In this document: piece after piece, positions 22,544-33,817 of the stretch
Layout: every line of letters starts with the position of its first letter
Numbering within the stretch: position 1 is the first letter of the stretch
Source of the DNA: Heliocybe sulcata
Lineage: Eukaryota; Basidiomycota; Agaricomycetes; Gloeophyllales; Gloeophyllaceae
Assembly: GCA_004369045.1 (NCBI GenBank)
Contig: ML213514.1
Coordinates: 666,596-730,595, forward strand
Length of the DNA: 64,000 bases
Direction: 5' to 3'
The notes under the pieces: generated by a model
The model's database searches: none
Told to the model about the DNA's origin: nothing
What the model saw: the letters and a program-made list of their open reading frames with translations, nothing else
Translations under genes and position numbers: made by a program

Positions 22544-25500
22544 TCACGATGGATGCGACTCCAACCATTCCCCAACTCTCTCAATGAGGACAGCTTTCGT
22601 TCCCGAGCTCGCAAGTCCTTTACTTTTCAGGAATTCCTAAAGGGAAGTGGAAGCATCAGTCACCGACACCCACGCAAGCAAACAGATCTCGACCTTGAGC
22701 TGATCGTTCCGGAGCTGCAAGCAAAACCGGCGGTTCAGTTCAGGTCGCAGTCCAGGCTCGAGGTCAAACACGCGCCTTGTTCAGCGTCCCATTCTCATAC
22801 ATCTGGCGGATTTCCGCTTCCGAGACGCTGATGTCCTAGATGCATGGATCATGCAAAGATGAAACACGAGTAGACGCAATCAGCATCACATCAACAGGGG
22901 AGAATGATTCGCAGCATCCAGAATAGAATGATTCAGAGCATCAGGATCGAGCATCAAGAATGATTACTGACATACTCACGGCCTTGCGTTTCGACCCCGT
23001 CGTGGGGACGGCAATTGTAGACGCTTCATCATCCAGCAGCTTGGCCTTCCACTCTTGCATGAGCGGACCCGCGCGCTGAAGGGAAATCATCCATTGGGAT
23101 TGTCGTCGGTAACCGTGCTTGCAGCTGGACAAAGATTTGCTTGCCTTGTGTATCAAATCGTACTTGGGTATAGTAAGATCCTCAAACGATTCAGGGTCAT
23201 ATTCTTCTCTGAAAGCGCTCGCCTCAAGCTGCGCATTATGGTACGCGAGGGCTGAGAGCAACTGGGCTAAGGAAAGAGACACGAGCGGCAAGGTACAACT
23301 CACCGGGATTTGGATAAGAGTCCGGTGGGTAAGCCCCCACCGTCAACTTGGTGATCCATGCCCGCGCAGCGTTCCGGAGCTCGTCGGATGCTATGCACAA
23401 TACGCCAGAATCAGCGGGAGCAGTGTTGGATTCAGTAACCAAGAATCAAGGATCAAGAGCGCGGGCTCATGATAACGGGGCCCCCTGAGTAGGGCGCTGA
23501 CGTACCTCGGGCGGCCTCGTCAATGGGCGCAGACCTGATATCATCCGCGTACGGCAGCGGTATGAGATGGAAGCCGGACGGCTCCAGCCAGCCTGTCTCG
23601 TCCGGTTTCTCTTCCTGTTATCGATCCAGAGAAGTAGCCATATTTAGGGACATTCAGAGATTTCCCAAATGAAAAGCAGATTACCTGCGGTAGCAAAGCA
23701 CAAAATACGGGCGACGAGTTCCGTCGCATGAGAACCAAGGCAAGGCCGATCTTATCTTTCTTGATCATCGACTTAAGGAGCGCGCTGAACGTGCGCTTGC
23801 TCCCCGAGTACGTCTGCCGTATAAACGAATATGGTAAGTGGGCGACCCCAGAATGATAGGATGGACAGACCATTTCGTCAGGGTAGATGAAGGTGGAGTG
23901 TTTCACGTTGTCCGCGAAAAGGAGCTCGGTGCGGTCCTTGAACCCGAGTAACTTTATCCCTAATTGTATCTTGTCAATGGCACCAGTCTTGTGGGGAAAC
24001 GTAGGAGTCCTCACCTGGCTCCAACCCCATAGACCGGAAGCTTTTCACTTCCTCCGCTGTGTAGAACACCTGTATGGGTTCAGTGCCAGTAGATTCCTGG
24101 AACAATTCCCTACGCTAGACTGACTCGTGAACCAATGGGAGCGATGCGTCCCCCAGTGTCATTACTCTCAGGCGTGCCGCCAAGTGTCATGCCATATAGG
24201 ATCTCGGACTTTGGAACTTCCCTCGTGGAATCGTCATCCTGAGGAGAAAGAAGAAGGGTTCAATGAAAATAGAGCATTAACACAAGTTAGTATAACCAAC
24301 AATATCCGCGTATATCGTCTTCGAGTTGGCGACTTCCATCTTGTCTCCAAGGTCCACGAAATACTTATATGAACCTTTGTGCTGTTCGGTCACCAGACCG
24401 TACCTAAAGAACGAGAACTACCATCGGTCATATCCTTGGCGTCCACGCAGGGATGATTCTCACCCTTTTACGCCGATGACAAATCCATCTGCGAGCTGGA
24501 AGGGTACATTGAATAGTGACCGCTTAGGCACTTCATAAATCCGCATCTGAGAAATCAAGTCTTCGATACGGGTAATGGATATTGACTCGGGCAAGATTGA
24601 GGTTGGTTGGTCAGGATCATCGTCCACGTCTTCGAGGTTGGTGGGAAGGAGGACAGACTGTGATATGTGAATTGGCGAACGCGATCTTCATATGTGTGCG
24701 CTTACGGAGTAGAATATGCTCGTATCAAATGGCTTCTCTTCCGTGCTGATGAAGAACGGCTCCACGGCGACCCCGGCTTGAGTCAAGTCCTGAGCTGGAG
24801 GTAAGCCGTCTGCAAAACAAATCGCAGGCAAGAGCACTTACCAACAACGTAGTCTGAGAAGAGGTGATTAGCTTTTCTCCTCCTACGCCATGGTGCGGGT
24901 TATCCTCGTCTGTAATCAAAAATACTCGTTTGGTTGCTGTCTTGGGTGCACTGGCAAGGCAACGTCAGGCTTGCCAGAGTTAGTCATAACATGGCAGTAA
25001 CCGCTCACCCATCTCGCAGAGCCCAGTTGCAGCTCGTGAACACATCGCCCATGGGTACACGTTTGCCTGCCACGGGAGGAAACTCGTTCCGCAGGTATTC
25101 AGGGTCTTCCCGAGCAGCTTACAGATCCAATCAGTATAAACTACGGTTGAATGTGGTCCAAGTATAGGAATAAACCGACCATCTAGCAGCTGCATAAGCT
25201 CCATGACCTTTGGAGCACTGATCTGCGCTATGGACTGGTAGATAAAGTTGTTCCGCTTGATTTCGGAGCCTTGACTAGTCGATTCGTTCTTTCGTGTCTT
25301 TTAGCAGTCGCACTCAATAACGCTGACAATCAGATCCGAAGAACCATCGCTTACAGTATTGAACAGCAATATCCCGACAGCGTCATTCGGACCAACAAGG
25401 ACCTTCCGCTTCTGAATCTGCATAGCGGCCTCAAGAGCAGAGTATAGATGACATGTCTTAAGATCCTCATAAGTGGGATCGTCGTAAAGTTCAAGCATCG

Positions 25501-25679
25501 AGTCGGAGCAGTCTATACAGAACAGAATGACATCCCGCTTGCCTTCCAGCCACTATGAACATATCCGTTGACGGGTGGATTTTACCATTCAGAGGGGGTG
25601 ATATTCTGCTTACAGAGGTATCCTGCAGCTCTTCTTCCTCATCTTCGTCAATCCTATTCCACTCTTCGTAAGGAGCCAT
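22544..25679 (-). CDS. KU70: Ku70 subunit of the DNA end-binding Ku heterodimer
   Basis: Ku70 with Ku80 forms a ring on broken DNA ends in the nucleus, starts non-homologous end joining and protects telomeres. The start MAPYEEWNRIDEDEEEELQD is followed by a vWA-like domain with VILFCIDCSDSMLELYDDPT, HLYSALEAAMQIQKRKVLVG and RVFLITDEDNPHHG. The Ku core barrel includes SLFNVPFQLADGFVIGVKG, EVRTPTFPHKTGAIDKIQLG and STFIYPDEMTYSGSKRTFSA. The C-terminal arm has EEYDPESFEDLTIPKYDLI. A final SAP domain, LRNDQLKEFLKSKGLASSGT to RVGEWLESHPS, comes from three small exons, with TGA at 22544-22546. The presence of SAP distinguishes Ku70 from Ku80. Many short introns are present, and the last long one (about 22836-22980) has short repeats. 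The gene starts about 300 bases from the PTPA gene on the other strand. Confidence 0.95.
22860..22970. repeat. Short imperfect repeats in a Ku70 intron
   Basis: Variants of AGAATGATTC and CAGAGCATCA recur several times over about 100 bases within a Ku70 intron that is longer than its neighbours. The copies are imperfect and look like slippage-type expansion. No function is suggested. Confidence 0.5.
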
Positions 25680-25973
25680 GACCAGCCGTCGAAGGAAAGA
25701 TCAAAAGGGATGAGCACCTAGCGCCACAACTCGAACGCGGCAGCGACGCGTAAAGAACTTACGCGTGACGTGTGACTCGGCGTGCCTCTTCCGCGACTCG
25801 GACATAGAACGTGGAACACTACAATCTCAGTCTACTACTGAAAGGACTTCATACTCATCCACAGTCTGGAGTCTTTGCTCCTGTAAGGCTGCCTGCGCTA
25901 CGATCTATCTGCTGGAGAACGTTGCCGCAAATACCTCCGGGACTCGGAGAGCCTGAGTATTGTCTTTCATTAG
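25680..25973. promoter_or_regulatory. Shared Ku70/PTPA promoter region
   Basis: Roughly 300 bases separate the Ku70 ATG (minus strand) from the presumed PTPA start (plus strand), so both promoters must lie here or overlap the first exons. No TATA box stands out. The size depends on the PTPA start, which is not certain. Confidence 0.45.
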
Positions 25974-27260
25974 ATGCCTTCTACAAACCTGCTCCCTTTG
26001 AGGAAGATATCTACGGCTGAATTCGATCTATGCGGCCCATGTCTGCTCAAGATCCGCTCGGATCAAGATGTTCAAACGTGGAAACGCACCACCGGATACC
26101 GCGACTACGCTGTCTTCTTGCGAAGGCTGAACGAGTCCGTCGTAGGCGTATTCATGCCTCCTCCATCTATCAGTGAGGTCCGGGTTCATAAAGATAACAT
26201 TCCTAACTTCTTCGCTGACATACTTCCAGCCTGTGCGCAAGCTCATCGCACTCTTGGATACGTTGGATGCTTGGATTGACGAGATACCCCCGCTACCCAC
26301 GCCGCAGAGATTCGGCAATCTAGCTTTCAGAACTTGGGGGAAGCGCCTGGAGGAGGTACTTCTGATATATTACGGTTAATCCGAGACCTCACGACATGCA
26401 TGTTCAGCAAGCGGATAATCTACTGGAGTCCCTGCTTCCGCAAGATCTTCGATTATTCATCCCTCTACTCAAGCCGTACTTCGTCACCGGCTACGGACAT
26501 TTTACACGCATGGACTATGGCACAGGACATGAGACCTCTTTCGCACTCTTCCTCTTGTGCCTTGCTCTAATCCGGTTCCTGCAGCCCCAGGTTGAAGAAG
26601 AGCGCCAGATTGTGCTATTGGTCTTTGTGCGTTATCTGAGACTGTGCTGGCGCCTGCAGGATGTGTACCATCTCGAGCCCGCTGGGAGCCACGGGGTCTG
26701 GGGCCTCGACGACTCCAGTTTTCTGGGCTACATATTCGGCAGTGCGCAGCTGAGAGGCGAGGATGTCCGAGTTTGTGATCGAAATAATGCTGATTTCTGT
26801 TACCAGAACAACAAGAGATTCCCGTCTCGGCGGTCCTGCAACGCGACCTTCCCCCAACCAACCTATATTTCCTGCAGATCTCACGTATCCGCCAAGTCAA
26901 ACACGGTCCCTTCCACGAACACTCGTCCCAGCTGCATTCTATCGCAGTCGGTGTGCCCAACTGGGGCAAGGTCAATTCAGGACTCTTTAAAATGTACGAG
27001 GTAAGCTCGTTATCTGCTAGATAAGAATGGGTCTTTGCATGCTAGCTTGCATGCGATAGGCAGAGGTGCTTGGCAAGCGAGTAGTGGTGCAGCACATTCC
27101 TCTAGGCGGCTTGCTGGCATGGGATGTTGAGGACCACCCGCTACAACCGAGTGGCGTCCCAAGGGCGTCTGTTCCTGGCTCGGGACTTTCAGATGCCGGG
27201 ACTCGAGCGCCTTGGGCGAACGAAGCCACTGTTACCGGAGCTCCGTGGGCATCGCGATGA
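25974..27260 (+). CDS. PP2A activator PTPA (Rrd/Ypa family peptidyl-prolyl isomerase)
   Basis: PTPA proteins fold and activate the catalytic subunit of protein phosphatase 2A and have prolyl isomerase activity. The core is read from spliced frames: SDQDVQTWKRTTGYRDYAVF, LRRLNESVVG, VRKLIALLDTLDAWIDEIPP, FGNLAFRTWGKRLEE, MDYGTGHETSFALFLL, GLDDSSFLGYIFGSAQL and GKRVVVQHIPLGGLLAW. The YGTGHE and LDD..FL.YIFGSAQL motifs are diagnostic. After the core there is a Pro/Ser-rich tail of about 45 residues ending GAPWASR, as in the longer Rrd1-type forms. Introns are short with GT-AG ends; one donor follows KMYE. The true start is unclear: ATG at 25974 keeps the frame but gives a weak N-terminus, and an upstream exon is possible. 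Confidence 0.9.
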
Positions 27261-27855
27261 TTTTTACTTTCGAGCCGAGCGCGATCATCTTGCTAAGTAG
27301 TGAGTGTACTTCCACGGCGTGTCGCTGCAAGTATGGGTCTATATGGGACTCAAGTAGGTAGCCACTGAGTAGGCGAGGCTCTGGTACCTCCGTGAATCAA
27401 TCCTTATTTGTACCAATTGTGGTTGTCGGCGTGGGGAGCGGTATGGTAGAGAGTTCGAAGCACCCTCGGGAATTCCCGGCAAAGAAGTTGCCACACAATC
27501 TAAGTAAGCAGCTTCAAGCTTTGCCGCGAACGCGTCTCATGGCGGATAGTCTTATATCATATGTCGACTCAATCTCTTACTTGCGAGCCTCTCCCGACAT
27601 AGGAATATCAATGACACTTGTTTAAGTCGATGCAACATAATACTAACTTGCTTAAGGTATGTGACTTATTTGGAGTGACATGTTCGCGATAAGCTTGCAC
27701 ACGCCTGTCAATGTTATATGCTCCTTGTCTCTAGGTTCCACCTCAGAGCTAGCTGTTGACGCTCTACGCTAAAAGATAGGCAAAAGTGGCAATAAACGCA
27801 ACTGACGAGGGATATCGTTACGCGAATCCCGGCTCAGGTCCACCGTGACGTCGCA
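27261..27855. other. Spacer between PTPA and the arrestin-like gene
   Basis: About 600 bases with the PTPA 3' flank and the promoter of the arrestin-like gene. A 77-codon frame at 27392-27625 shows no family pattern. No repeats or RNA genes were seen. Confidence 0.4.
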
Positions 27856-29442
27856 ATGGATTCTAACCTACCGAGCTACTCAGCGCAATCTCAGGGCCCA
27901 CCAAGTCCCATATATGCATACGAGTATTTCTTGGAGAACAAGGGAAAGACTTGGCTCAAGCTCAATGTGAAGAATCTCCGTTCCACGTCCAAATCGTCCG
28001 TCCCGGTGTTCTTTGATAACGAAGTCGTCACCGGATCGGTCGAGGTCAGCCTTGATAAACCAGAGGGTATAAAATCTATAGCAATTACGGTCAGTATGCC
28101 CGGGTCTTACGCGTAGCTTTTGTCTATAAGATGTCTTTTACTAGCTGATAGGTGGAACAACCGCCGTAGGGCAAGAGGAAGCACTCTTCTTAGAGAGAAG
28201 ACAGCAATTATGGCCGGAGCCATCCCAAATTAATGGACCACTACAGGGACAGCACTCTTGGCCTTTTTCAATTGCAATACCAAACGATGTCCCGCTCGCA
28301 GCGAGGTACGGCGGCAAGCCTGGGGAAACGTACCGCCTACCGCCTACATTCTCTGAAAGAGCGAGTCCCGCCTACATCGACTACAAGCTCATGGTGTCCG
28401 TGAAGCGAGGAGTCTTTCGATCCGATTCAACGTATGTGCTACATTTCCCGAGGCTTGTCCCGTCAGCTTATGAAATGCAATCTCTACATGTAGGCTCGTT
28501 CAAACCATCGCATTTCTGCCACGAACCAGGGGAGATGCTCCGACGTCTGTAAGACAGAAAGCATACGAATCCGGTCAGCCTTTGCCTGGCCCTGACATTG
28601 ACCCCGATGGATGGAAAGACCTCGCACCCTTGACGTTGAAGGGTATTCTTTTTGGATCTAAGGAAGTAGAGATCCACAGTCGGGTACGGAGTTGTGTCAG
28701 TTTGTATAGTTAGCAAGAGGCTTACCGTGCTTGCAGCTTTGGCTTGCTCGACCAGTTTAGTGATTCCATCCGTCCCTCGTGGCGTCGCACTGAAGCAGTG
28801 ATGTATTTCAGTTGAGCTACGCGCAAGGCACCCCTATCCATCTATTCCTCGATCTATCGAGCAATGATGCACAGGCGCTCGACATCGCATGCGGTTACGG
28901 CGCTGTCCGGATCTTCCTCATACGGTCCGTAGTGGTTGGGTCTGGTGCTACCGATGCGTCGAAGACAAGAAGTGATAACACTTTCAAGACGAGCGTCGGG
29001 CGTGCCGTTGTCTGGTACACAGGCGAAAGCGGCCCCCGTAGCCCATCTGCCTCCACCACTATACCCTCCAGGCGTCTTCAAGGAGAAATTGACGTGAAGC
29101 AGTCAATCAAACCCAATTTCGACTTTCCTACCCTTTCAGTGAAGGTATGTTTATCACCATGGCCAGGTTGACCTCTCTTGACCGCTGGTTGTTCGCCATT
29201 AGTATGAGATAGTGTTCCTTCCTTACCATGCAACCGGGTTCGTCCCTGTCACGCATAAAGATCAGCCTCTACAGTCAGAGCCAGTGAACATAGTCACCAC
29301 ATATCCTGAAGGATATGCGTCGCCGAAATCTTACGCGCCACCGGGATACGAAATACCAATGGAAGGGAACTACAACAATGTCATGGGTTTTCTGGAGAAC
29401 GGTAACCAGAGATTCCTCGGTCATCATCATGCAATGGGTTGA
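27856..29442 (+). CDS. Arrestin-like (alpha-arrestin fold) protein
   Basis: Starts MDSNLPSYSAQSQGPPSPIY and continues with an N-terminal arrestin beta-sandwich: YFLENKGKTWLKLNVKNLRS, VPVFFDNEVVTGSVEVSLDK and PEGIKSIAITVIGGTTAVGQ. The strand GQHSWPFSIAIPNDVPLAAR leads to PPTFSERASPAYIDYKLMVS, a sequence typical of basidiomycete arrestin-like proteins. The second half has LSYAQGTPIHLFLDLSSND and later FDFPTLSVKYEIVFLPYHAT. The C-terminal tail is rich in Pro, Tyr and Gly. Alpha-arrestins act as adaptors that bring ubiquitin ligases to membrane cargo, usually through PPxY motifs. I see SAPPGYE-like sequences but no clear PPxY, so adaptor function is an inference. Four or five short introns are present. 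The end at 29442 follows the open frame and could shift with another splice choice. Confidence 0.82.
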
Positions 29443-29627
29443 GAAGACGCCATATCCCACATACGAATCTCCGAGAAGTGGGGGACAGCAGCGTCACTTT
29501 GTATTATGACTACGGAAGCACAGGACCCGGTGTCCGGGTGTAGTAAGTATAAGATCATTTACTCTGTATATAATTTGGAGCTAGTTAACGCCAATCTTTG
29601 ATATGCTTATTACAAACGTGATCAACC

Positions 29628-29813
29628 TCATGCTGCACCGTTCCAAGGAGGACACTCGGACTTAGCAGCCGCGCAGCCACACGGATCACAGAATACCGCA
29701 GGCGGTTCGCAGTATATCTCGCACCTCGGCTCTCGTTTGTTGACAGAGATGGCTCTACTTCCTGCAAGCAGAGCGAGGAAGACGCAGATGGTACCGACGG
29801 AAGACGCTCTCAT
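29628..29813 (-). CDS. Small secreted cysteine-rich peptide, copy 1
   Basis: A 61-residue protein in one open frame. Residues 1-21 (MRASSVGTICVFLALLAGSR and A) form a clear signal peptide. A Lys-Arg pair in SVNKREPRC could be a Kex2-like processing site. The mature part holds CEIYCEPPAVFCDPCGC followed by AAAKSEC, giving six cysteines spaced C-x3-C-x6-C-x2-C-x-C-x6-C. Copy 2, 0.6 kb upstream, has the same CxIxCxPPxxFCxPCGC block, so the two are paralogues; this supports real coding. I do not recognise the family. It could be an effector, antimicrobial or signalling peptide. A short 3' exon cannot be excluded. Confidence 0.72.
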   Translation of the reverse strand: MRASSVGTICVFLALLAGSRAISVNKREPRCEIYCEPPAVFCDPCGCAAAKSECPPWNGAA

Positions 29814-30429
29814 TGCTAACTGAGAGTGCTCATCAGTTAGACCAAAAATGGGAAAGATGACAACTTACTCCTCAGGTTGAATAGCAGCTACGATGACTGC
29901 GGTGGGCTATTACTTGCGTTTCGAGTCCCTGGACTTTCTTTGGAGGGTGAGGATGAATACACAAAGCTGTCAGCGAAGCCATTCACGTCTCTGTCCCTTG
30001 AAGATCAGATATCGAACGGAAGTTCTCAGCTGCATTATATACTCTGAGGAAAGCGCCCAAGTGTCCAAGCATCACCGGCGCAGTCCACAGCAGTCTGCGA
30101 CCTTGATCTGTTGGAATTGAGATGATGGTCACTCGAGCAGCCGACGACTCAGTTGCGGACTGCGTGGTCCAGTGCGAGCTCAATGAGACGCCGGGAAGCA
30201 TTGCATGTTTCAGGCCCCTGTGGCGCTGAGCGCCCAGCTATGGCAGCGTGATACTATAGTCCGGAATCGTTGCTGCCCGCACACAACCACAAGCAGCTGA
30301 AAAGTCCGAGTTACCGATGCTTCGAAGGCACGCTCCCGTCAAAGTGGGGGCGTAGACAGATGGCATCAATTTCTACAAGTCACACACCGATCCATAGTCG
30401 CACCTGGTCTCTGTACAGCGGTCTGAATG

Positions 30430-30612
30430 CTACAAGGCGTACGTGGTCGTAGTCGGATGGCAGGGAGTGAGGTAGCATCCGCAGGGTGCACAAAAATGCC
30501 TCGGCGGAGCGCAAGCAATATCGCAGATCACTTGACGCTCGTCCAACACAGCGGCGTTGCTGCTGATTGCCAGGCCGACAAGAAATACAATCGCAGTGAA
30601 GGATATCTTCAT
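30430..30612 (-). CDS. Small secreted cysteine-rich peptide, copy 2
   Basis: A 60-residue protein starting MKISFTAIVFLVGLAISSNA, a strong signal peptide, at the ATG at 30612. The mature part is AVLDERQVICDIACAPPRHF and CAPCGCYLTPCHPTTTTYAL. The cysteine pattern C-x3-C-x6-C-x2-C-x-C-x4-C matches copy 1 except for the last gap. Upstream in-frame codons exist, but the signal peptide fixes the start. It lies in tandem with copy 1 on the same strand, as expected after local duplication. Outside the cysteine block the two differ strongly, so the duplication is old or the peptides evolve fast. The function is unknown. Confidence 0.72.
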   Translation of the reverse strand: MKISFTAIVFLVGLAISSNAAVLDERQVICDIACAPPRHFCAPCGCYLTPCHPTTTTYAL

Positions 30613-32000
30613 GATTGAGTTCCGCTTAGTTTCTGAGTGTACAGTCAATGATAGGTATGGTCAAAATGTGGTACGTGACGTACCGTGGAGTCGAAGATTT
30701 GGATATCAGTTGTGGTATAGAGTACTAAGCAGGAGGCTGAAACATATATATATCAGAGAAACGAACGAAGGAGAATCAAACTTGAGAAATCAGCGGCGCA
30801 CCTGGAATGTAGGGGGGCCGCTTATGCTTACCTCGGTCTAAGGACACGGAGGCTTATATAAGACCGTGGTTTGACAGATGTTCCTGTGGCTCCATTTAGT
30901 CTTGCTGACATTCAAGGGCGGGGATTATTTAATGCTAAGAACGGTCTTGCTTGCTAGATTGGTGGCTGACAGACCATGGGGATGTTGCTGCGGGTCTAAA
31001 GCAAAATGGCCGTTATTGTATGTACTTGCCTATGTAGCTGCGCTCCGAGGGCAGGGCGAATGCTGTCTACCTGATTGGAATTCTGGAGAGATCCCCTCTG
31101 GCTGCCGGAAGCCAGCCGCTGCAATACAGTCTACATGGCAGTAATCCAAGCTCCAGAGCCGCGTGAGAGGATAGATTCAGACGTAGGTGGCGCGCCGTAA
31201 CGCTAAAGTACCGGACGAGGCGCTTTGGCGTTCGCTGCAGCGAGGAATGTCCAGATGAGCTCTTTATGAATTAAGTATACCATCCTGCGGTGAAATGCTG
31301 GGGCATTTCGGATAGCTGAGATCATCTTCGTATAGGCTGCAAAGGTCATGGCATGGTTCGTCGAACTACGATCCTACCTGGCTCGGCGACACAAAAGAAC
31401 CGTCCTTTGAGCTGTCCTGCCAGCTGTCATTCCGCGAGCAAAAGGGACACTGTGACAGAACTGCCCTACCGCCTGTATAGCAGTGCCTGTGGCCACACTC
31501 TAAGCAGGATCACATGACACTGGTACCACGGTCCTCGTGAAAAGGACTTCGGCTCGACCCGTACGAACAATAATCCGGTATACTATTCAGTATGTGAGCA
31601 ATCACTCAGGATTCCCTCTAATCAGCCCCAGAGTCACCCACGGTACACAGCGCAGGGGTAGCGCAATACTGCACTCCTCAGCGCAGTGCTTGGAGAAATT
31701 TGGCTTGATTCAATGACCACAGCAAGTTTGATAGCCAGACGTACGCTTTGATGAATGAGAGGAGCGCCCAAAATATACATGAATTGCCGGATACAGATTT
31801 CAGCAAAATCAGGGCATGTAGGAGGATAGATGGGATAGCGTTCTCGATACAAGCTGGACGCCACACTCGATCAACTTGCCATCGCCTAACAGTATGGCGA
31901 AGAGACACTGTAACCTATATACCACCCCCTCTCTCGTTCTACTAGCTTAAGAACTATACCCGCTTCCATAATGATGCACTGCTGTAGAGCGGTGTCGCAA
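30613..32000. other. 1.4-kb region without recognisable genes
   Basis: It lies between the start of peptide copy 2 and the 3' end of the aldo/keto reductase gene. An 88-codon frame at 30878-31144 (+) has no family pattern. Part must be the copy 2 promoter. No further copy of the cysteine block was found on either strand. Confidence 0.4.
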
Positions 32001-33458
32001 TTAAGAGATTATACCTCCAGGCTTCATCTCGTCCCACCCCATATCGGCATACGTCCAGCCAAATACATTCCCGGGGTCAGTGTTGTGGTAGGAGAGGAGC
32101 GATCGGTGCATCCCAGGTCGCTCGTGAATACTATCGACCGCTTGCATGTCTTCCTCAGATAATTTAATCAACTGCATCATGTGAGGGCTCATTGATCGCA
32201 CGGAAGATCATCAAGCGAGTTGTGGCTCGACTTACGGTGATATTAGCTTTCATCCGCTCAAGGTTCTCGCTTTTAGGAATCACAACCGTTCCCCGTTGGA
32301 CGCCCCAGCTGACAATAACTTGAGCCGGGCTCGCATTGTGCTTTTCAGAGATGCTCATGATGGTCTTGTCATTGAAAAATATTGGTGGCGCGCCAGCTGT
32401 CATAGGACGGCCTATGTAATATTTTCAGTAAGTTTCCAGCAAACTTGGAGAAAGAGGTACCTAGCGGAGAGTATGCAGTAAGCAGGATCCCCTTGCTCTC
32501 GCAGAATGCTTTCAGCTCATTCGACGGAAGGCAAGGGTGAAGTTCGACCTGGTTCATAGCGGGTACGACTTTGCAGTCTGCGAGAAGCTGCTTCAAGGTC
32601 TTGATTGAGAAGTTGGAGACGCCAATAGTCTTGACTTTGCCTGTGGAGCTAGCAGTCTGTAATGGACAGCAGTGGCGGGAACTGCACACGGACCAGTTTC
32701 GAGAAGTTTCTCCATCTCCTTCCAAGTGTCGATGATGGTCGGGTGTTCGTCTGGCCGCAGACTCTTACCTGAGCATCGTGCAAATGGTACTCAGAATGCT
32801 GTCATGATGTTAACGCCCTTCCTACCGTCGTCTCCGACTGATTGTGGCCAGTGCATCAGGTACAAGTCAACATAACCGGTGTCCAGTGCCTTTATGGAGT
32901 CTTCGAACGATTGAGGGACTCTATGGTGGTGGTGATTCCTACAAACCGTGTCATCCGAGCATTTGGTCAAGCACGCAGGCATACGAACGGCAACTTCGTG
33001 GTAAGATAGATCTCCTCACGAGGAATACCGCATTCGCGGATGGCACGTCCGACCCATTCCTCATTGGCTAATCACATCGTTTATGCGTTGTCAACGAGTA
33101 CATGAGACATGAAATGGGCACTCACCGTAGCCGAAGGCCTACACACGGCCGAGGGATTTCAGTGCATACGCCAAAATGACAGAATACGTTTGTGAGGACA
33201 TACTGTATCAAAATGACGGTAGCCGCACTGTGAAGTGGGAACAATGGACGGAGATTCCTTGCAAAACTCAACTGCACTATACCTTGATAGCATTCAAACA
33301 CATCTCATACGCTTTCTCCCCTCCTCCAGGAGTACCCATCCAGCAGCTACAGATATCTCAGCTCCGACGTATAAACAGATGATCTCGACTCACCCCATCC
33401 CAATAGACGGTATCTTAGTTCCGTCATTCAAGGTGAACGCTGGTATATCGGCTGCCAT
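32001..33458 (-). CDS. Aldo/keto reductase
   Basis: NADPH-dependent carbonyl reductase of the AKR superfamily, close in pattern to fungal glycerol dehydrogenase and aldehyde reductase (Gcy1/Ypr1) types. It starts [20 protein letters not shown] at 33458. [20 protein letters not shown] and LTTKL (with the catalytic Lys) follow. [20 protein letters not shown] carries the active-site His. [19 protein letters not shown] and [10 protein letters not shown] are standard barrel motifs. [20 protein letters not shown] binds the cofactor phosphate. The C-terminus [14 protein letters not shown] precedes TAA at 32001-32003. Several short introns split the gene. The natural substrate is not evident. Confidence 0.94.
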
Positions 33459-33817
33459 GGCTGTAAGAGATTGAGAGATGCGCTCCGGTAGAGCTCTCAT
33501 GCTATCATTATATATGACCAGGATATATAGTTTCCAGGAAGAAATGTCCCAGACCCGGAGTCCCGTACTGTCACTGCGGTCACGCGTGCAGGATACAGAT
33601 CCAAGCCATTATACCAGAAATAGACGTATGGGATTGCCGCAACTACAGCATCCACACATGCAGACGTGAGACCGGCCCGTCGGATGCCGTCCCGTGCAGT
33701 CAGTTCGCTGCTCGACCTACGAAGCCTGAGGAAAGTGAGCCGCTCAAGCAATACGAGAGCTCTAATATATTCGTGCTCGATATGTGATAGTTGTGATAGA
33801 TGCGTTTAGACCCAACA

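Noticed and set aside
30878-31144. 88-codon plus-strand frame with several Cys and a hydrophobic start
   Set aside because: The N-terminus is not a convincing signal peptide, the Cys pattern does not match the peptide pair, and no splice or family support was found.
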